64,000 bases of DNA from Lachnospiraceae bacterium (GCA_016281555.1 JAEEIV010000036.1:17812-81811), one strand, 5' to 3'; numbered from the stretch's first letter, positions 15,748 through 25,161 are shown. Notes: generated by a model from the letters alone, not told the origin. Numbers and translations are program-made.

Positions 15748-18469
15748 ACCAGGACCTGCCTCTCTTTACTTCCACCCGGAGCGGGACTTTCAATTCCGCC
15801 GCATGCTCCATTTCACGGATGAGGAGTTTTTCCACCTCTTCCGCCTCGTTTTCTTTGGCTTCGATCAGGATCTCGTCGTGGACCTGAAGTACCATCCGGG
15901 AACGGAATTCCCCCTCCTTCAATGCTTTGTTCACGCGGATCACCGCGATCTTCATGATGTCCGCCGCGGTCCCCTGGATCGGCGCGTTCATGGCGACCCG
16001 CTCGCCGAAGGAACGCTGATTGAAATTCGACGAGGACAGCTCCGGGATCGGACGGATCCTTCCGTAAAGCGTACGGGAGAAGCCGTTTTCGACGGCTTCC
16101 CTGACGGAACGGTCCAGATAGGCCTTCACGTCCGGATACGTCTCGAAATAGCCGGTCATATAGGCTTCCGCTTCTTTTCTGCTGATCCCGAGATCCTCCG
16201 AAAGCGAGTATGCGGAAATCCCGTAGACGATGCCGAAATTCACGGCTTTCGCCCTGCGGCGCTCTTCTGACGTCACCGATCCGATCGGGACGTGAAACAC
16301 TTCCGAAGCCGTCAGGGCGTGAACGTCGGTCCCTTTCCGGTAGGCGTCGATCAGCGTCGCGTCGCCGGAAAGGTGCGCAAGGATCCTGAGTTCGATCTGC
16401 GAATAATCCGCGTCGACGAACACCGAGCCCTCCTCCGGGACGAACAGCTTCCGGATGCTCCGGCCGAGTTCGGTCCGGACCGGGATGTTCTGGAGATTCG
16501 GGTCGGAAGACGAGATCCTGCCGGTCGCGGTAACGGTCTGGTGGAATTTCCCGTAGATCCGTCCGTCCGGTCTGATGTAATCCAGCAGTCCTTCCGCATA
16601 GGTGGAACGGAGTTTGGTATAAGTCCGGTACTCAAGGATCTTCGAGACCAGCGGCGACTCGCTCTTCAGTTTCTCAAGGATGTCCGCATTCGTCGAATAT
16701 CCGGTTTTCGTCTTCTTTCCGTACGGAAGCTTCATCTTCTCGAACAGCAGCTCGCCGAGCTGTTTCGGAGAGTTGATGTTGAACGGGCCGCCCGCCGCGG
16801 CGTAGATCTCTTCCTCCAGAGAACGGATCGTTTTCTGCAGTTCCTCGGAGAGTTTCGCAAACTCGCTCTTCTCCACGCGGATCCCGGTGGCCTCCAGATC
16901 GGACAACGCGGCCATGGTCGGCTTCTCGATCTCCTCATAAAGCGTTAAAAGGCCCTTTTTCTCAAGTTCCGGGGAAAAGGCGAGAGAAAGACCGAGTGCG
17001 GCTGCCGCCTCGAAAACAGGCCTGTTTTCATCGTTTTCGGGGGCGAATTTCCTGTCAAGGAATTTTTCGGAAAGATCCTTCACGTCATAATCGCCGCGGA
17101 CCGGATCGAGAAGATAGGCCTGAATGACCGCATCGTCGGCAATGACGCCCGAGAACCGGTAGAACGTCTTTCCGTTCAGCACGGAAATCGACGTCTTCTT
17201 CGCCAGCGCTGCCGTCAGATCGCGGAGTACTCCTTCAGTCACAAAAAACTCTTCTTTGAAAAACCACCCGGTCCCGTCTTTCGTCGCGACCGCCAGCCCG
17301 CGGCCGGGGACGTACACCGCGCCGATGCGCGGTTCTTTTTCAAAAGTCCGGAACGCCTCCGTCGTTTCGGAAAGATCGCCGGTGCTGCGGAACTCCTTCA
17401 CGAGCGATTCCTTTTCCTGTTCCTCGGAAGAGTCCAAAGAAAGAGAATGGATCTCGAGTTCTTCCAGTATCTTCGCCGCTTCCTCCCGATCGATCCGAAC
17501 CTCCAGATCGGACAATGTCACGGAGGAAAGATCGATGTCCCGTTTGATCGTGGCGAGTTCCTCGGAAAGCCTCGCGGCGTTTTCTCCTGCAGGTTCCGTA
17601 TCCGATTCTTTCAGAAGAAGTGAGATCGGCGATCTCGTGATCCCGAGTTCCGACTTCCATTCTTTTTTCAGCGCCTCTTCCTTCTCAGGAGTCATTTCAG
17701 ACAGCGCTTCATACAGTCTGTCGACGGTCTCATATTTCTGGATGAGGGCGGCCGCGGTCTTCGGTCCGATCCCCGCGACGCCGGGGATATTGTCGGAAGC
17801 ATCGCCCATCAGGCCTTTCAGAGAAGGGACCGAGTCCGGCTTCACGAAAAACTCCTTTTCGACGAGGTCCGGCGTCAGCGTCACCGCCTTTTCCGGAGCA
17901 TTGTCCTCCGGAACGGCATACTTTTTTCGGAACTCCTGCGCTTTCTCTTCGGAAGAAAGCAATAGCCAAAGGTTCGTCCGGTCATTGACGAGCTGCAGAT
18001 AATCGTGATCCCGGGTCAGGATCCTGACAGGAACTTCGTTCTCGAAGCGGTTTGCGATGCTTCCGGAAAAGTCGTCCGCCTCGTACCGTTCGTCCATGAA
18101 CTCCCGGACGCCCATTCTCCGGAGTATCTCCTGACACAGTCCGAACTGGTCCCGGAGCGGTTTCATCGTCTCGTCCCGGTTCGCCTTGTATTTCGGATAG
18201 AGTTCCCTGCGAAACGTATCTCTCGTCAGATCCCACGTGACCGCGAGGTATTTCGGACGCTGCTCCTTCAAGATCCGGAACAGAACGCGAAGAAACCCGA
18301 AAACGGCGTTCGTATAAACGCCGGTCCGGGTCATCATGATCTTATGATAATACTTCTCCTTCTCTTCCGGGGTCCTGGCGAACAGGATCTCACGCGGGAG
18401 ATTGCCGAAGAACTGCGTTGACAAAAGGCTTGAGCCGTCAATGATCAGCAAATAGTCCTGTGCGTTCAT
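15734..18469 (-). CDS. polA: DNA polymerase I
   Basis: A 911-residue family A polymerase for repair and Okazaki fragment processing. The N-terminal 5-prime nuclease domain (about 1-310) has DGSSLL, YKANRDE, YEADD and GDASDNIPGV. The polymerase domain has motif A DADYSQIELR, motif B R-R-x-A-K-x-V-N-F-G-I-V-Y-G and motif C QVHDE with its aspartate near 865. The intervening 3-prime exonuclease domain has lost the D-x-E, N-x-x-x-F-D and Y-x-x-x-D residues (NGKTFY in place of N-L-K-F-D), so proofreading is probably absent, as in Bacillus and Thermus enzymes. AGGT lies before the ATG at 18469. Confidence 0.97.
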   Translation of the reverse strand: MNAQDYLLIIDGSSLLSTQFFGNLPREILFARTPEEKEKYYHKIMMTRTGVYTNAVFGFLRVLFRILKEQRPKYLAVTWDLTRDTFRRELYPKYKANRDETMKPLRDQFGLCQEILRRMGVREFMDERYEADDFSGSIANRFENEVPVRILTRDHDYLQLVNDRTNLWLLLSSEEKAQEFRKKYAVPEDNAPEKAVTLTPDLVEKEFFVKPDSVPSLKGLMGDASDNIPGVAGIGPKTAAALIQKYETVDRLYEALSEMTPEKEEALKKEWKSELGITRSPISLLLKESDTEPAGENAARLSEELATIKRDIDLSSVTLSDLEVRIDREEAAKILEELEIHSLSLDSSEEQEKESLVKEFRSTGDLSETTEAFRTFEKEPRIGAVYVPGRGLAVATKDGTGWFFKEEFFVTEGVLRDLTAALAKKTSISVLNGKTFYRFSGVIADDAVIQAYLLDPVRGDYDVKDLSEKFLDRKFAPENDENRPVFEAAAALGLSLAFSPELEKKGLLTLYEEIEKPTMAALSDLEATGIRVEKSEFAKLSEELQKTIRSLEEEIYAAAGGPFNINSPKQLGELLFEKMKLPYGKKTKTGYSTNADILEKLKSESPLVSKILEYRTYTKLRSTYAEGLLDYIRPDGRIYGKFHQTVTATGRISSSDPNLQNIPVRTELGRSIRKLFVPEEGSVFVDADYSQIELRILAHLSGDATLIDAYRKGTDVHALTASEVFHVPIGSVTSEERRRAKAVNFGIVYGISAYSLSEDLGISRKEAEAYMTGYFETYPDVKAYLDRSVREAVENGFSRTLYGRIRPIPELSSSNFNQRSFGERVAMNAPIQGTAADIMKIAVIRVNKALKEGEFRSRMVLQVHDEILIEAKENEAEEVEKLLIREMEHAAELKVPLRVEVKRGRSWYETK

Positions 18470-18472
18470 TTT

Positions 18473-18802
18473 TTACCTGCCTATATAGATCACAAAGATC
18501 AGCGCGAAAAAAAGGAATAACAAAGAGGCCAATCCGGCAAGGATCAGGAGAAAAGCGCGCTTTTTTCGCATGTTTTTGCGGATGAGCGCGATTTTGTCGT
18601 CCAGAAGATGACTGAAATCGAAATCCGTGCGGTTCTTCTCCCGGACCGCTTCTTCGGCGGTTCGGAGCATCAGCATGAACTCCGTGTCCTTACGGCAGTT
18701 TTCACACGACGAAACGTGCCGTATGAACTCCTTCAGTTCCCCGGAAGAAAGAGCATCCGACAAAAAAGGCTGTATTTTTGAGGAAGCAGTTTTGCAATCC
18801 AT
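18473..18802 (-). CDS. Orphan anti-sigma-like zf-HC2 membrane protein
   Basis: A 109-residue protein. Its N-terminal zinc-binding anti-sigma domain has the pattern M-D-C then H-V-S-S-C-E-N-C (H-x3-C-x2-C), and a single membrane helix lies near the C-terminus (about 84-106), giving a cytoplasmic sensor layout. Such proteins normally sit beside an ECF sigma factor, but none is adjacent; polA follows three bases later. No Shine-Dalgarno is visible before either in-frame ATG (18808 or 18802), and the start lies directly after the rpmF terminator hairpin. Partner and signal unknown. Confidence 0.75.
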   Translation of the reverse strand: MDCKTASSKIQPFLSDALSSGELKEFIRHVSSCENCRKDTEFMLMLRTAEEAVREKNRTDFDFSHLLDDKIALIRKNMRKKRAFLLILAGLASLLFLFFALIFVIYIGR

Positions 18803-18810
18803 GGTCATAA

Positions 18811-18840
18811 TAAAGACGGCAGCAAATGCCGCCGTCTTCC
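18811..18840 (-). terminator. Terminator after rpmF
   Basis: AAGACGGC (18813-18820) pairs with GCCGTCTT (18831-18838), extended by an inner G-C pairing around an AAAT loop. It begins about 15 bases after the rpmF stop, with a short T-rich tail on the minus strand (TTTATT). Confidence 0.75.
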
Positions 18841-18855
18841 GTTGATCGCAGGAAA

Positions 18856-19041
18856 TTATTCAGCATCCGCTTTGATGATTTCCTTTTTGTTGTAATAACC
18901 GCAGTTCTTGCATACACAATGGGGCTTCATCAGCGCGCCGCAATGGCTGCATTTAACAAGATTCACGCTGCTCATCTTCCAATTCGCTCTTCTCTGATCC
19001 CGATGTGCACGCGAGGTTCTGTTTTTCGGACAAATGGACAT
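18856..19041 (-). CDS. rpmF: 50S ribosomal protein L32 (zinc-binding form)
   Basis: A 61-residue basic protein with the L32 start S-I-C-P-K-N-R-T-S-R-A-H-R-D-Q-R-R-A-N-W and a zinc knuckle C-S-H-C ... C-K-N-C, so this is the zinc-dependent (C+) version. It is a structural component of the large ribosomal subunit. It follows yceD by 20 bases and is the last gene of the yceD-rpmF operon, ended by the hairpin at 18811-18840. Confidence 0.96.
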   Translation of the reverse strand: MSICPKNRTSRAHRDQRRANWKMSSVNLVKCSHCGALMKPHCVCKNCGYYNKKEIIKADAE

Positions 19042-19061
19042 TGCTAAAACACCTCCTTTGA

Positions 19062-19589
19062 TTATTCGATCTTGATATCGCTGTCAGAATTCATAAACGC
19101 CTTTTTCAGCGCTTCCGCCATCCTGGTCGGAGCGGCGGATCCGTGACAGGCGCAGGATCCTTTGTTCAGATTCTGTCCGCAAACCGGACACAACCCTTTA
19201 CAATCCGGATCACAAAGCACCTGCATCGGCAGATACGGACGGATCGTCTCTGACAAAAACTCATCCGTATCCAATGCGTTTTCGACGAAACAAAACACGG
19301 GGTCCCCGTTCTCGTCCACGGACCGTTCCGGATCCAGCACCTGTTCTTCGGAAAACTCCAGCCGAACCGCCGTATCGGAAAGGCACCGGTCGCAAGGCAT
19401 TAAGATCGTGATCTCTCCTGCTGCGCGGACGGTCACCTTACGGTCTTTTCCCATCACCGCACTGAAGGTGCGGATGTCGGAAGACGCTACGGGGTACCCG
19501 AAGAGTTCCTTTGTCTCCAAAGCAACGTCCTGAAACCGTTCTTCCCCGATATTGTCACCGAGATCCACAAGAAACCATTTCACGATCAT
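19062..19589 (-). CDS. yceD: YceD family protein (DUF177), 23S rRNA accumulation protein-like
   Basis: A 175-residue YceD/DUF177 protein. The C-terminal third has the conserved cysteine block C-D-P-D-C-K-G-L-C-P-x-C-G then C-x-C. The core MPCDRCL element is typical. YceD homologs in E. coli and plants act in 23S rRNA biogenesis. Start choice is uncertain: ATG at 19589 almost abuts the AGAGG site, while a GTG at 19583 has better (7-base) spacing. It precedes rpmF, the conserved order in bacteria, behind a strong promoter. Confidence 0.9.
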   Translation of the reverse strand: MIVKWFLVDLGDNIGEERFQDVALETKELFGYPVASSDIRTFSAVMGKDRKVTVRAAGEITILMPCDRCLSDTAVRLEFSEEQVLDPERSVDENGDPVFCFVENALDTDEFLSETIRPYLPMQVLCDPDCKGLCPVCGQNLNKGSCACHGSAAPTRMAEALKKAFMNSDSDIKIE

Positions 19590-19623
19590 ACCTCTGCGTT
19601 CACACAAAAACGCATACTTGCAC

Positions 19624-19652
19624 AGTATACCCATTTACGCCGCCTGTGTCAA
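19624..19652 (-). promoter_or_regulatory. Strong promoter of yceD-rpmF
   Basis: TTGACA (19647-19652) and TATACT (19624-19629) on the minus strand, 17-base spacer. It lies about 40 bases after the stop of the SH3 protein gene. The leader to the yceD start is about 35 bases. Confidence 0.88.
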
Positions 19653-19690
19653 GCGGTTTTTTCAGGGAAACTGCAATTTATCACCCGAAG

Positions 19691-20794
19691 TTACGGCGCT
19701 ACTGCTTCAAAGATCGAGTATCTTACGTTCACGACGCTCTTCGCGATGAATTTCTCACTGTCGTTATAGGAGATCCGGTAATAGTCCCCGTCTTCCCCGA
19801 GAAGTTCGTAAACAGCGCCTGCCGCAGCGCGTTCGCCGGTATCGGCCTTCTCCGCGCCTTCTCTGATCTTCGCAGTCTCCTTCACTTCGACCTGCTTCTG
19901 GATGTACGGAATGATCGCCCTCTTCGCCGCATTACCGGTCAGGCAATACTCTGCCTTCACGTATCCGGTATAGCTGCCGGAAGTGATCTTCAGCCACTCG
20001 CCTTCGGTCTCGTCCACGTTTCCGCCCGCGATCCTGGACAGTTTCGCACGGACGTTGTCCTTCGTCGTATCCGGTTCGGAACGGACCCGAAGCTCATTTT
20101 CCACCTTGTCGGGGTTGACCATGAATAGGTTCGGATATTTCTTCAGGATCTCGGTCAGCGCTTCGTCTTCCGGAACGGGCTCCTCCGTCGCGGGTTCGGT
20201 TTCGGTCTCGGTCTCCGATTCGGACGGGGTCTCTTCCGTATCCGGTTCCACGGACTCTGCGGTCTGGGTATCCGAGGGCTCTTCCTGCTTCGTGGCGTCA
20301 GGCTCCGTTTCCTTCGGTTTTCCGCCGAGGTTGCCATTGCTGAACAGAATGAACAGGATCGCGCCAATGGTAAGAAGCGCAATGACCGCCGTAAAGATCC
20401 AGAAGCGCTTCGCCTCTTTCTTCAGGGAAGCATTGGCCGGCGCGGCATTCTTTTTTTCCTTTTCGGAAGACTCGAACGACGGGAACTCGTCCTCTTCGTC
20501 CCGGCCCATCTCGTAGATCTTTCTGCGGGTCCGCTCTTCCTCTTCGGAGATCGGCTTGCGCTCTTTCTTCAGTTCCTGAGACTTCCCAAAGTCCGACTTC
20601 GGGGAGTCCTCCTCCGTAAAATCATCGAACTCAAAGTCGTCCGCCTTATCCTTGGAATCTTCCAACGCATCGGAAAAGAATTCCTTCACCTTCTCGTCTT
20701 TCGACTCGAATTCCGCAGCCTTTTCTTCCGTTTCCTGGTCCAGATCTTCGAAAAGAATGTTAAACTGTTCCTTCAGATTCTTTTCATCATCCAT
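19691..20794 (-). CDS. Membrane-anchored protein with two C-terminal SH3b-like domains
   Basis: A 367-residue protein. Residues 1-130 are cytoplasmic, acidic and probably disordered. One membrane helix follows at about 131-152, then an extracytoplasmic linker very rich in E, T, S and P (about 155-210) and two bacterial SH3-like domains (about 222-285 and 300-360; L-R-V-R-S-E-P and A-K-I-R-E-G-A signatures). SH3b domains usually bind cell wall peptides. GGAGG precedes the ATG. It follows the topoisomerase pair and probably shares their transcript, an unexpected partner. Exact role unknown. Confidence 0.82.
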   Translation of the reverse strand: MDDEKNLKEQFNILFEDLDQETEEKAAEFESKDEKVKEFFSDALEDSKDKADDFEFDDFTEEDSPKSDFGKSQELKKERKPISEEEERTRRKIYEMGRDEEDEFPSFESSEKEKKNAAPANASLKKEAKRFWIFTAVIALLTIGAILFILFSNGNLGGKPKETEPDATKQEEPSDTQTAESVEPDTEETPSESETETETEPATEEPVPEDEALTEILKKYPNLFMVNPDKVENELRVRSEPDTTKDNVRAKLSRIAGGNVDETEGEWLKITSGSYTGYVKAEYCLTGNAAKRAIIPYIQKQVEVKETAKIREGAEKADTGERAAAGAVYELLGEDGDYYRISYNDSEKFIAKSVVNVRYSIFEAVAP

Positions 20795-20843
20795 GAACTG
20801 TCTTCCTCCTTCATCTGTGCACGGCCGATGCCCGGCCCTGCCG

Positions 20844-23081
20844 TTATGAAATCACTTCGGGTTTTGCATCCCGCTTTTTCAGTTTCAGATCTGCAAGATT
20901 CACCCGCTTCGATCCGATTTTCACGACGTAACGCGCCGAGGGATCGTAATCATACACGGCGGAGATGTGATCCCCGTCTGCAAGTTTCATCCCCCGAACG
21001 CCCACCGAGGTCTTCTTCAGCGTGCTGATCTCTTCGTTCCTGAACCTGAGTGCCGTCTTTTTGTCACTGACGAGCACGGTTTCGGTCCCGAAGATCTCAC
21101 CGACGTAGATCAGACGGTCGTCGTCCGTCAATTTCGTGGAGGCGATCGACTTCTTCACCGAATCGAATTCCGAAGCTTCCACCTGTTTAATCATAGCATT
21201 TTTAGTGACAAATAGCAAGAGTTTATCTTTGATGGCCTCAAAACAGTCGATTTTCAGCGCTTCTTCCTTCGACGAATCGTAATTCGTCAGAACGTCGATC
21301 GGCGTCCCTTTGTCCTTCGGTTTCGAGACCGGAACGTCACGGAGACGGAGCTGGTGCATCATGCCCGTATCGGTGAAGATCACGACCCGGGAATCCGACA
21401 TGCAGGAAAACAGCGTCTTCGCCTCCTCCCGGATGGCGTCCTTGTTTTTCTCGTAAACGGAAAGATCGTACACCTTGACGTAGCCGAATTTGTTCATCGT
21501 GAACGTCACGGGGACCGGAACGTAGGGCTGCTCCTCGAAGACGCCCTCTTCCTCGTCGGTGATCTCGGTCCGCCGTTCTAACGAATACGCCTCCCGGATC
21601 GCACGGAGTTCTTCCCGGATGTGCGCCTTCATTTCCGTTTCAGAAGAAAGCAGACGCTTGTACGTCCGGATTTTTTCGAGCGTTTCCCGGTGTTCTTTTT
21701 CCAGCGCCAGGATCTCCAGCCCGACGAGTTTCTGAAGACGGAGGTCCAAAATGGCCTGCGCCTGGATCTCGGTGAAATGAAGCTCGGCGGCCTGCCGTTT
21801 CGACTCCTCGCTCTTAAAACGGATGTCATCGGTCACGCCGTTCACGAGGCAGTTCTTGACCTGTTCCGGTTTCTTGGATCCGCGGATGATCTCGATGATG
21901 AGGTCAATGACGTCCACCGCGCGGATGAGTCCTTCCTGGATCTCCTTCCGCTCGGATTCCTTTTCCAGAAGTTTTCTGAATTTCCGCTGATTGATCTCCA
22001 GCTGGAATTTGAGACTCTCCTCAAAGATCCGTTTCAGCGTCATGATCTCCGGTCTGCCGCCCGAGATCGCCAGCATGTTCACGCCGAAGGTATCTTCGAG
22101 TTTGGTCTTTTTATAGAGCCCGCTCAGGATCTTCTCGCCGTCCGCGCCGGACTTTAACTCAATGACGATGCGGATGCCCTGCTTGCCGGACTGGTTGGAG
22201 ATGTCGGAAATGTCGGGAAACACCTTCTTTTCCGCGAGATCCGCCACGTCCTGCAAAAACTTGCCGATGTTTGCGCCGAGCATCGTATACGGGATCTCGG
22301 TGATCTCGATCCGGTCCTTCTCGCCCCGTTTTTTCGCCGGAAGAAACTCGGCCTTTCCGCGGATCTTGATCTTTCCTTTTCCGGTCTCGTAGATCTCTTC
22401 GAGTTCCGAACGGTTGATCACGACGCCTCCGGTCGGGAAATCCGGGCCGGGCATCTTTTCCATCAGTTCTCGGACCGTCACGTCCGGGTTTCCGATGTAA
22501 AGATCGAACGCGTCAATGACCTCGCCGAGGTTGTGCGGCGGCGTCGACGTCGTCATGCCGACCGCGATGCCTTCGGAACCGTTGATGAGGAAGTTCGGCA
22601 CGCGGACCGGCAGCACCGCCGGCTCCTTGTCAGTCTCGTCGTAGTTCGGAACGAAATCCACGACGTCCTTGTCGAGATCCTTCAGATAGACTTCCTGCGT
22701 GAATTTCCTGAGGCGCGCCTCGGTGTACCGCATTGCGGCTGCGCCGTCCCCTTCGATGGACCCGAAGTTTCCGTGACCGTCGACGAGGGCCATGCCCTTC
22801 TTGAAATCCTGCGCGAGAACGACCAGTGCTTCGTAGATCGAGGAATCGCCGTGGGGATGATACTTACCCATGGCGTCGCCGACGATCCTGGCGGACTTCT
22901 TATGCGGCTTGTCCGCGTTGAGTCCGAGCGTATTCATCGCGTAGAGCACGCGCCGCTGAACGGGTTTCAGACCGTCCCGGATGTCCGGCACGGCACGCGC
23001 CGTGATGACGGACATGGAATAATTGATATAGGATTGCTGCATTTCCTCGGAGTATTCCGTGGAAAGGATCTTTTCCGGCAT
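20844..23081 (-). CDS. parC: Type IIA topoisomerase subunit A, topoisomerase IV-like (ParC)
   Basis: A 745-residue type IIA topoisomerase A subunit. The active-site tyrosine is in [11 protein letters not shown]. The quinolone region reads [13 protein letters not shown]: serine and glutamate at the key positions, the ParC-like wild type. The C-terminal beta-pinwheel lacks the GyrA box QRRGGKG and has a degenerate K-T-S-V-G-V-R-G-M instead, arguing for a decatenating topoisomerase IV rather than gyrase. It is 18 bases downstream of the B subunit. A GyrA-type paralog should exist outside the window. Confidence 0.88.
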   Translation of the reverse strand: MPEKILSTEYSEEMQQSYINYSMSVITARAVPDIRDGLKPVQRRVLYAMNTLGLNADKPHKKSARIVGDAMGKYHPHGDSSIYEALVVLAQDFKKGMALVDGHGNFGSIEGDGAAAMRYTEARLRKFTQEVYLKDLDKDVVDFVPNYDETDKEPAVLPVRVPNFLINGSEGIAVGMTTSTPPHNLGEVIDAFDLYIGNPDVTVRELMEKMPGPDFPTGGVVINRSELEEIYETGKGKIKIRGKAEFLPAKKRGEKDRIEITEIPYTMLGANIGKFLQDVADLAEKKVFPDISDISNQSGKQGIRIVIELKSGADGEKILSGLYKKTKLEDTFGVNMLAISGGRPEIMTLKRIFEESLKFQLEINQRKFRKLLEKESERKEIQEGLIRAVDVIDLIIEIIRGSKKPEQVKNCLVNGVTDDIRFKSEESKRQAAELHFTEIQAQAILDLRLQKLVGLEILALEKEHRETLEKIRTYKRLLSSETEMKAHIREELRAIREAYSLERRTEITDEEEGVFEEQPYVPVPVTFTMNKFGYVKVYDLSVYEKNKDAIREEAKTLFSCMSDSRVVIFTDTGMMHQLRLRDVPVSKPKDKGTPIDVLTNYDSSKEEALKIDCFEAIKDKLLLFVTKNAMIKQVEASEFDSVKKSIASTKLTDDDRLIYVGEIFGTETVLVSDKKTALRFRNEEISTLKKTSVGVRGMKLADGDHISAVYDYDPSARYVVKIGSKRVNLADLKLKKRDAKPEVIS

Positions 23082-23099
23082 CGCAGACCTCCTTACTGA

Positions 23100-25019
23100 T
23101 TATACGTCAAGCAGCGCCTCATTGGCGTGCTCGTAGATAAAATTCCTTCTCGACTCGACGTCCACTCCCATCAGGAGTTCTGTCATCTTGTCGGCGACGC
23201 GGGCGTCGTCGATCGAAACGCGCTTCAAGAGTCTCCGCTCCGGATCGAGCGTCGTTTCCCAAAGCTGTTCCGCATCCATTTCACCAAGTCCCTTGAACCG
23301 CTGGAGCGTGAAGTCGCGCTTGTGCGTCAGGCGGTATTTTTCCAGCGCCTCGTCGTCGTACAGATACTGTCCCTCGCCCTTTCCGGACGGAACGACCTTG
23401 TAGAGCGGCGGCATGGCAATGTACACGTGTCCCTCTGTGATGAGTTCCGGCATAAACCGGTAGAAAAACGTGAGCAATAACGTGGAAATGTGTTCGCCGT
23501 CGACGTCCGCATCGGCCATGATGATGATCTTGTCGTAACGGAGTTTCGTGATGTCGAAGTCGTTTCCGTATCCTTCGGAGAAGCCGCAGCCGAAGGCGAG
23601 GATCATCGTCTTGATCTCAGCGTTCGCGAGCACCTTGTCGATGGAAGCCTTTTCGACGTTCAGGATCTTGCCGCGGATCGGCAGGATCGCCTGAAACTCG
23701 CGGTTTCTCGCGGTCTTCGCGCTGCCGCCGGCGGAATCGCCTTCCACGATGAAGATCTCGCATTTGGAAGCATCGCGCGATTCGCAGTTGGAAAGCTTGC
23801 CGTTGCTGTCAAAGGAAAACTTCGGCTTCGAAATGAGGTTGGCCCTGGCCTTTTCCTCCGCGTGACGGATCTTCGCGGACTTTTCCGCGCAGGCAATGAC
23901 CGATTTCAGCGTTTCGAGATGCTTGTCGAAAAAGAGTTCCAGCTGCTCGCCCGTCACGGTTTCGACGGCCTTTTTCGCATTCATGGAGCCGAGTTTCGTT
24001 TTCGTCTGACCCTCGAACATCGGATCCGGATGCTTGATCGCAATGATCGCGGTCATGCCGCAGCGGGTGTCGGGACCCGTGAACTTGTTCGGATCCTTCA
24101 GGATGCCGAGTTCCCGGGCGTAGTTATTGATGAGCTGGGTAAAGCTCGACTTGAAGCCGGTCACGTGCGTGCCGCCTTCCGTATTGTTAATGTTATTACA
24201 GTAGGCAAGAATGCGCTCGTCAAACGTATCGACGAACTGCAGCGCAAGTTCGACCTCGATGTCGTCGGTCTTCCCGGAAACGTAGATCGGCTCGGTGAGC
24301 GGGATCTTCCCTTCGCCGAGTTCTTTCAAATACGCCATGAGACCGTCCGGCTCGTGGAACGTCACCGTTTCCTCTTCGCCGGGACGGTGGTTGTGAAACA
24401 CGAGCGTCAGACCGGGATTCAGATAAGCGGTCTCGTGCAGGCGGAACTTCAGCCGGTCCGCGACGAACGAGGTGGATTCGAAGATCTCGGGATCCGCCTT
24501 GAACGTGATCGTCGTGCCGGTCTCCTTGGACCTGCCGATGACCGGTAAAAGTCCCCGTTCGAGATCGACCGTCGGAATGCCGCGCTCGTAGGAATCATAA
24601 TAGATCTTTCCGCCGCGGGAGATCTTGATCTCCAGGTATTCCGACAACGCATTGACGACGGAGGAACCGACACCGTGAAGACCGCCTGACGTCTTATACG
24701 CCTGGTTATCAAACTTGCCGCCGGCGTGCAGCGTCGTCAGGATGACGCGCTCCGCGGAGACGCCTTTTTCATGCAGGTCCACGGGGATGCCGCGGCCGTT
24801 GTCGGAAACGATGACCGAGTCGTCGTCCTCGAGCGTCACCTCGATCTTCGTGCAATGCCCCGCCAGATATTCATCGACCGAATTGTCCACGATCTCATAA
24901 ATGAGATGGTTCAGTCCGGTCTTTCCCGTGGAACCGATATACATTCCGGGCCTTCTTCTAACCGCTTCCAGCCCTTCCAATACTGTGATGCTTGTCGCAT
25001 CGTACTCGTTTCTCGCCAC
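23100..25019 (-). CDS. parE: Type IIA topoisomerase subunit B, topoisomerase IV/gyrase-like (ParE)
   Basis: A 639-residue ATPase subunit. GHKL motifs are N-S-V-D-E (catalytic glutamate), DNGRGIP and G-L-H-G-V-G-S-S-V-V-N-A-L-S. The TOPRIM motifs are EGDSAGGSAK and DADVDG. The signature RFKGLGEM is near the C-terminus. P-I-R-G-K-I-L-N-V-E-K is somewhat gyrase-like, but the partner lacks a GyrA box, so I favour topoisomerase IV. It starts with GTG (AGGAG seven bases upstream). It is the first gene of a parE-parC-SH3 operon driven by promoters nested in a long dyad at 25075-25138. Confidence 0.88.
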   Translation of the reverse strand: MARNEYDATSITVLEGLEAVRRRPGMYIGSTGKTGLNHLIYEIVDNSVDEYLAGHCTKIEVTLEDDDSVIVSDNGRGIPVDLHEKGVSAERVILTTLHAGGKFDNQAYKTSGGLHGVGSSVVNALSEYLEIKISRGGKIYYDSYERGIPTVDLERGLLPVIGRSKETGTTITFKADPEIFESTSFVADRLKFRLHETAYLNPGLTLVFHNHRPGEEETVTFHEPDGLMAYLKELGEGKIPLTEPIYVSGKTDDIEVELALQFVDTFDERILAYCNNINNTEGGTHVTGFKSSFTQLINNYARELGILKDPNKFTGPDTRCGMTAIIAIKHPDPMFEGQTKTKLGSMNAKKAVETVTGEQLELFFDKHLETLKSVIACAEKSAKIRHAEEKARANLISKPKFSFDSNGKLSNCESRDASKCEIFIVEGDSAGGSAKTARNREFQAILPIRGKILNVEKASIDKVLANAEIKTMILAFGCGFSEGYGNDFDITKLRYDKIIIMADADVDGEHISTLLLTFFYRFMPELITEGHVYIAMPPLYKVVPSGKGEGQYLYDDEALEKYRLTHKRDFTLQRFKGLGEMDAEQLWETTLDPERRLLKRVSIDDARVADKMTELLMGVDVESRRNFIYEHANEALLDV

Positions 25020-25074
25020 TTTATCGCTCCTGATTCATAGATTACGGAAGAAAAGCCTTGTCAAAAGGCAAAAC

Positions 25075-25134
25075 AAAAAAGCACAACATATTGCGCATTA
25101 TACCATATCAGTATAGCATATGTTCTGCTTTTTT
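25075..25134 (-). terminator. Long-loop terminator dyad of the SGNH gene, containing parE promoter elements
   Basis: Arms 25075-25091 and 25118-25134 are 17-base inverted repeats (AAAAAAGCA-type ends) with one mismatch and a 26-base spacer. On the minus strand the hairpin is followed by a T6 run and further T-rich sequence, consistent with termination of the SGNH hydrolase transcript. The spacer and right arm contain the -10 elements and -35 of the next operon. Confidence 0.6.
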
Positions 25135-25138
25135 GCAA
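25097..25138 (-). promoter_or_regulatory. Tandem extended -10 promoters of parE-parC
   Basis: P1: TTGCAA (25133-25138), 17-base spacer, TATACT (25110-25115) preceded by TGC, an extended -10. P2: TATAAT (25097-25102) preceded by TGG, also an extended -10, without a recognisable -35. Both read on the minus strand, 80-90 bases upstream of the parE GTG. Confidence 0.78.
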
Positions 25139-25161
25139 GTATGATGAAGGAGATGAGGACG

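Noticed and set aside
20800..20843. Short GC hairpin (GGCCG/CGGCC) between parC and the SH3 gene as terminator
   Set aside because: Five-base stem without T-tract on either strand.
25110..25126. LexA-like box at the parE promoter (GAACATATG)
   Set aside because: Only half of the GAAC-N4-GTTC palindrome matches; the second half reads GCTA. No better LexA-type site was seen at ruvA, recU or polA either.
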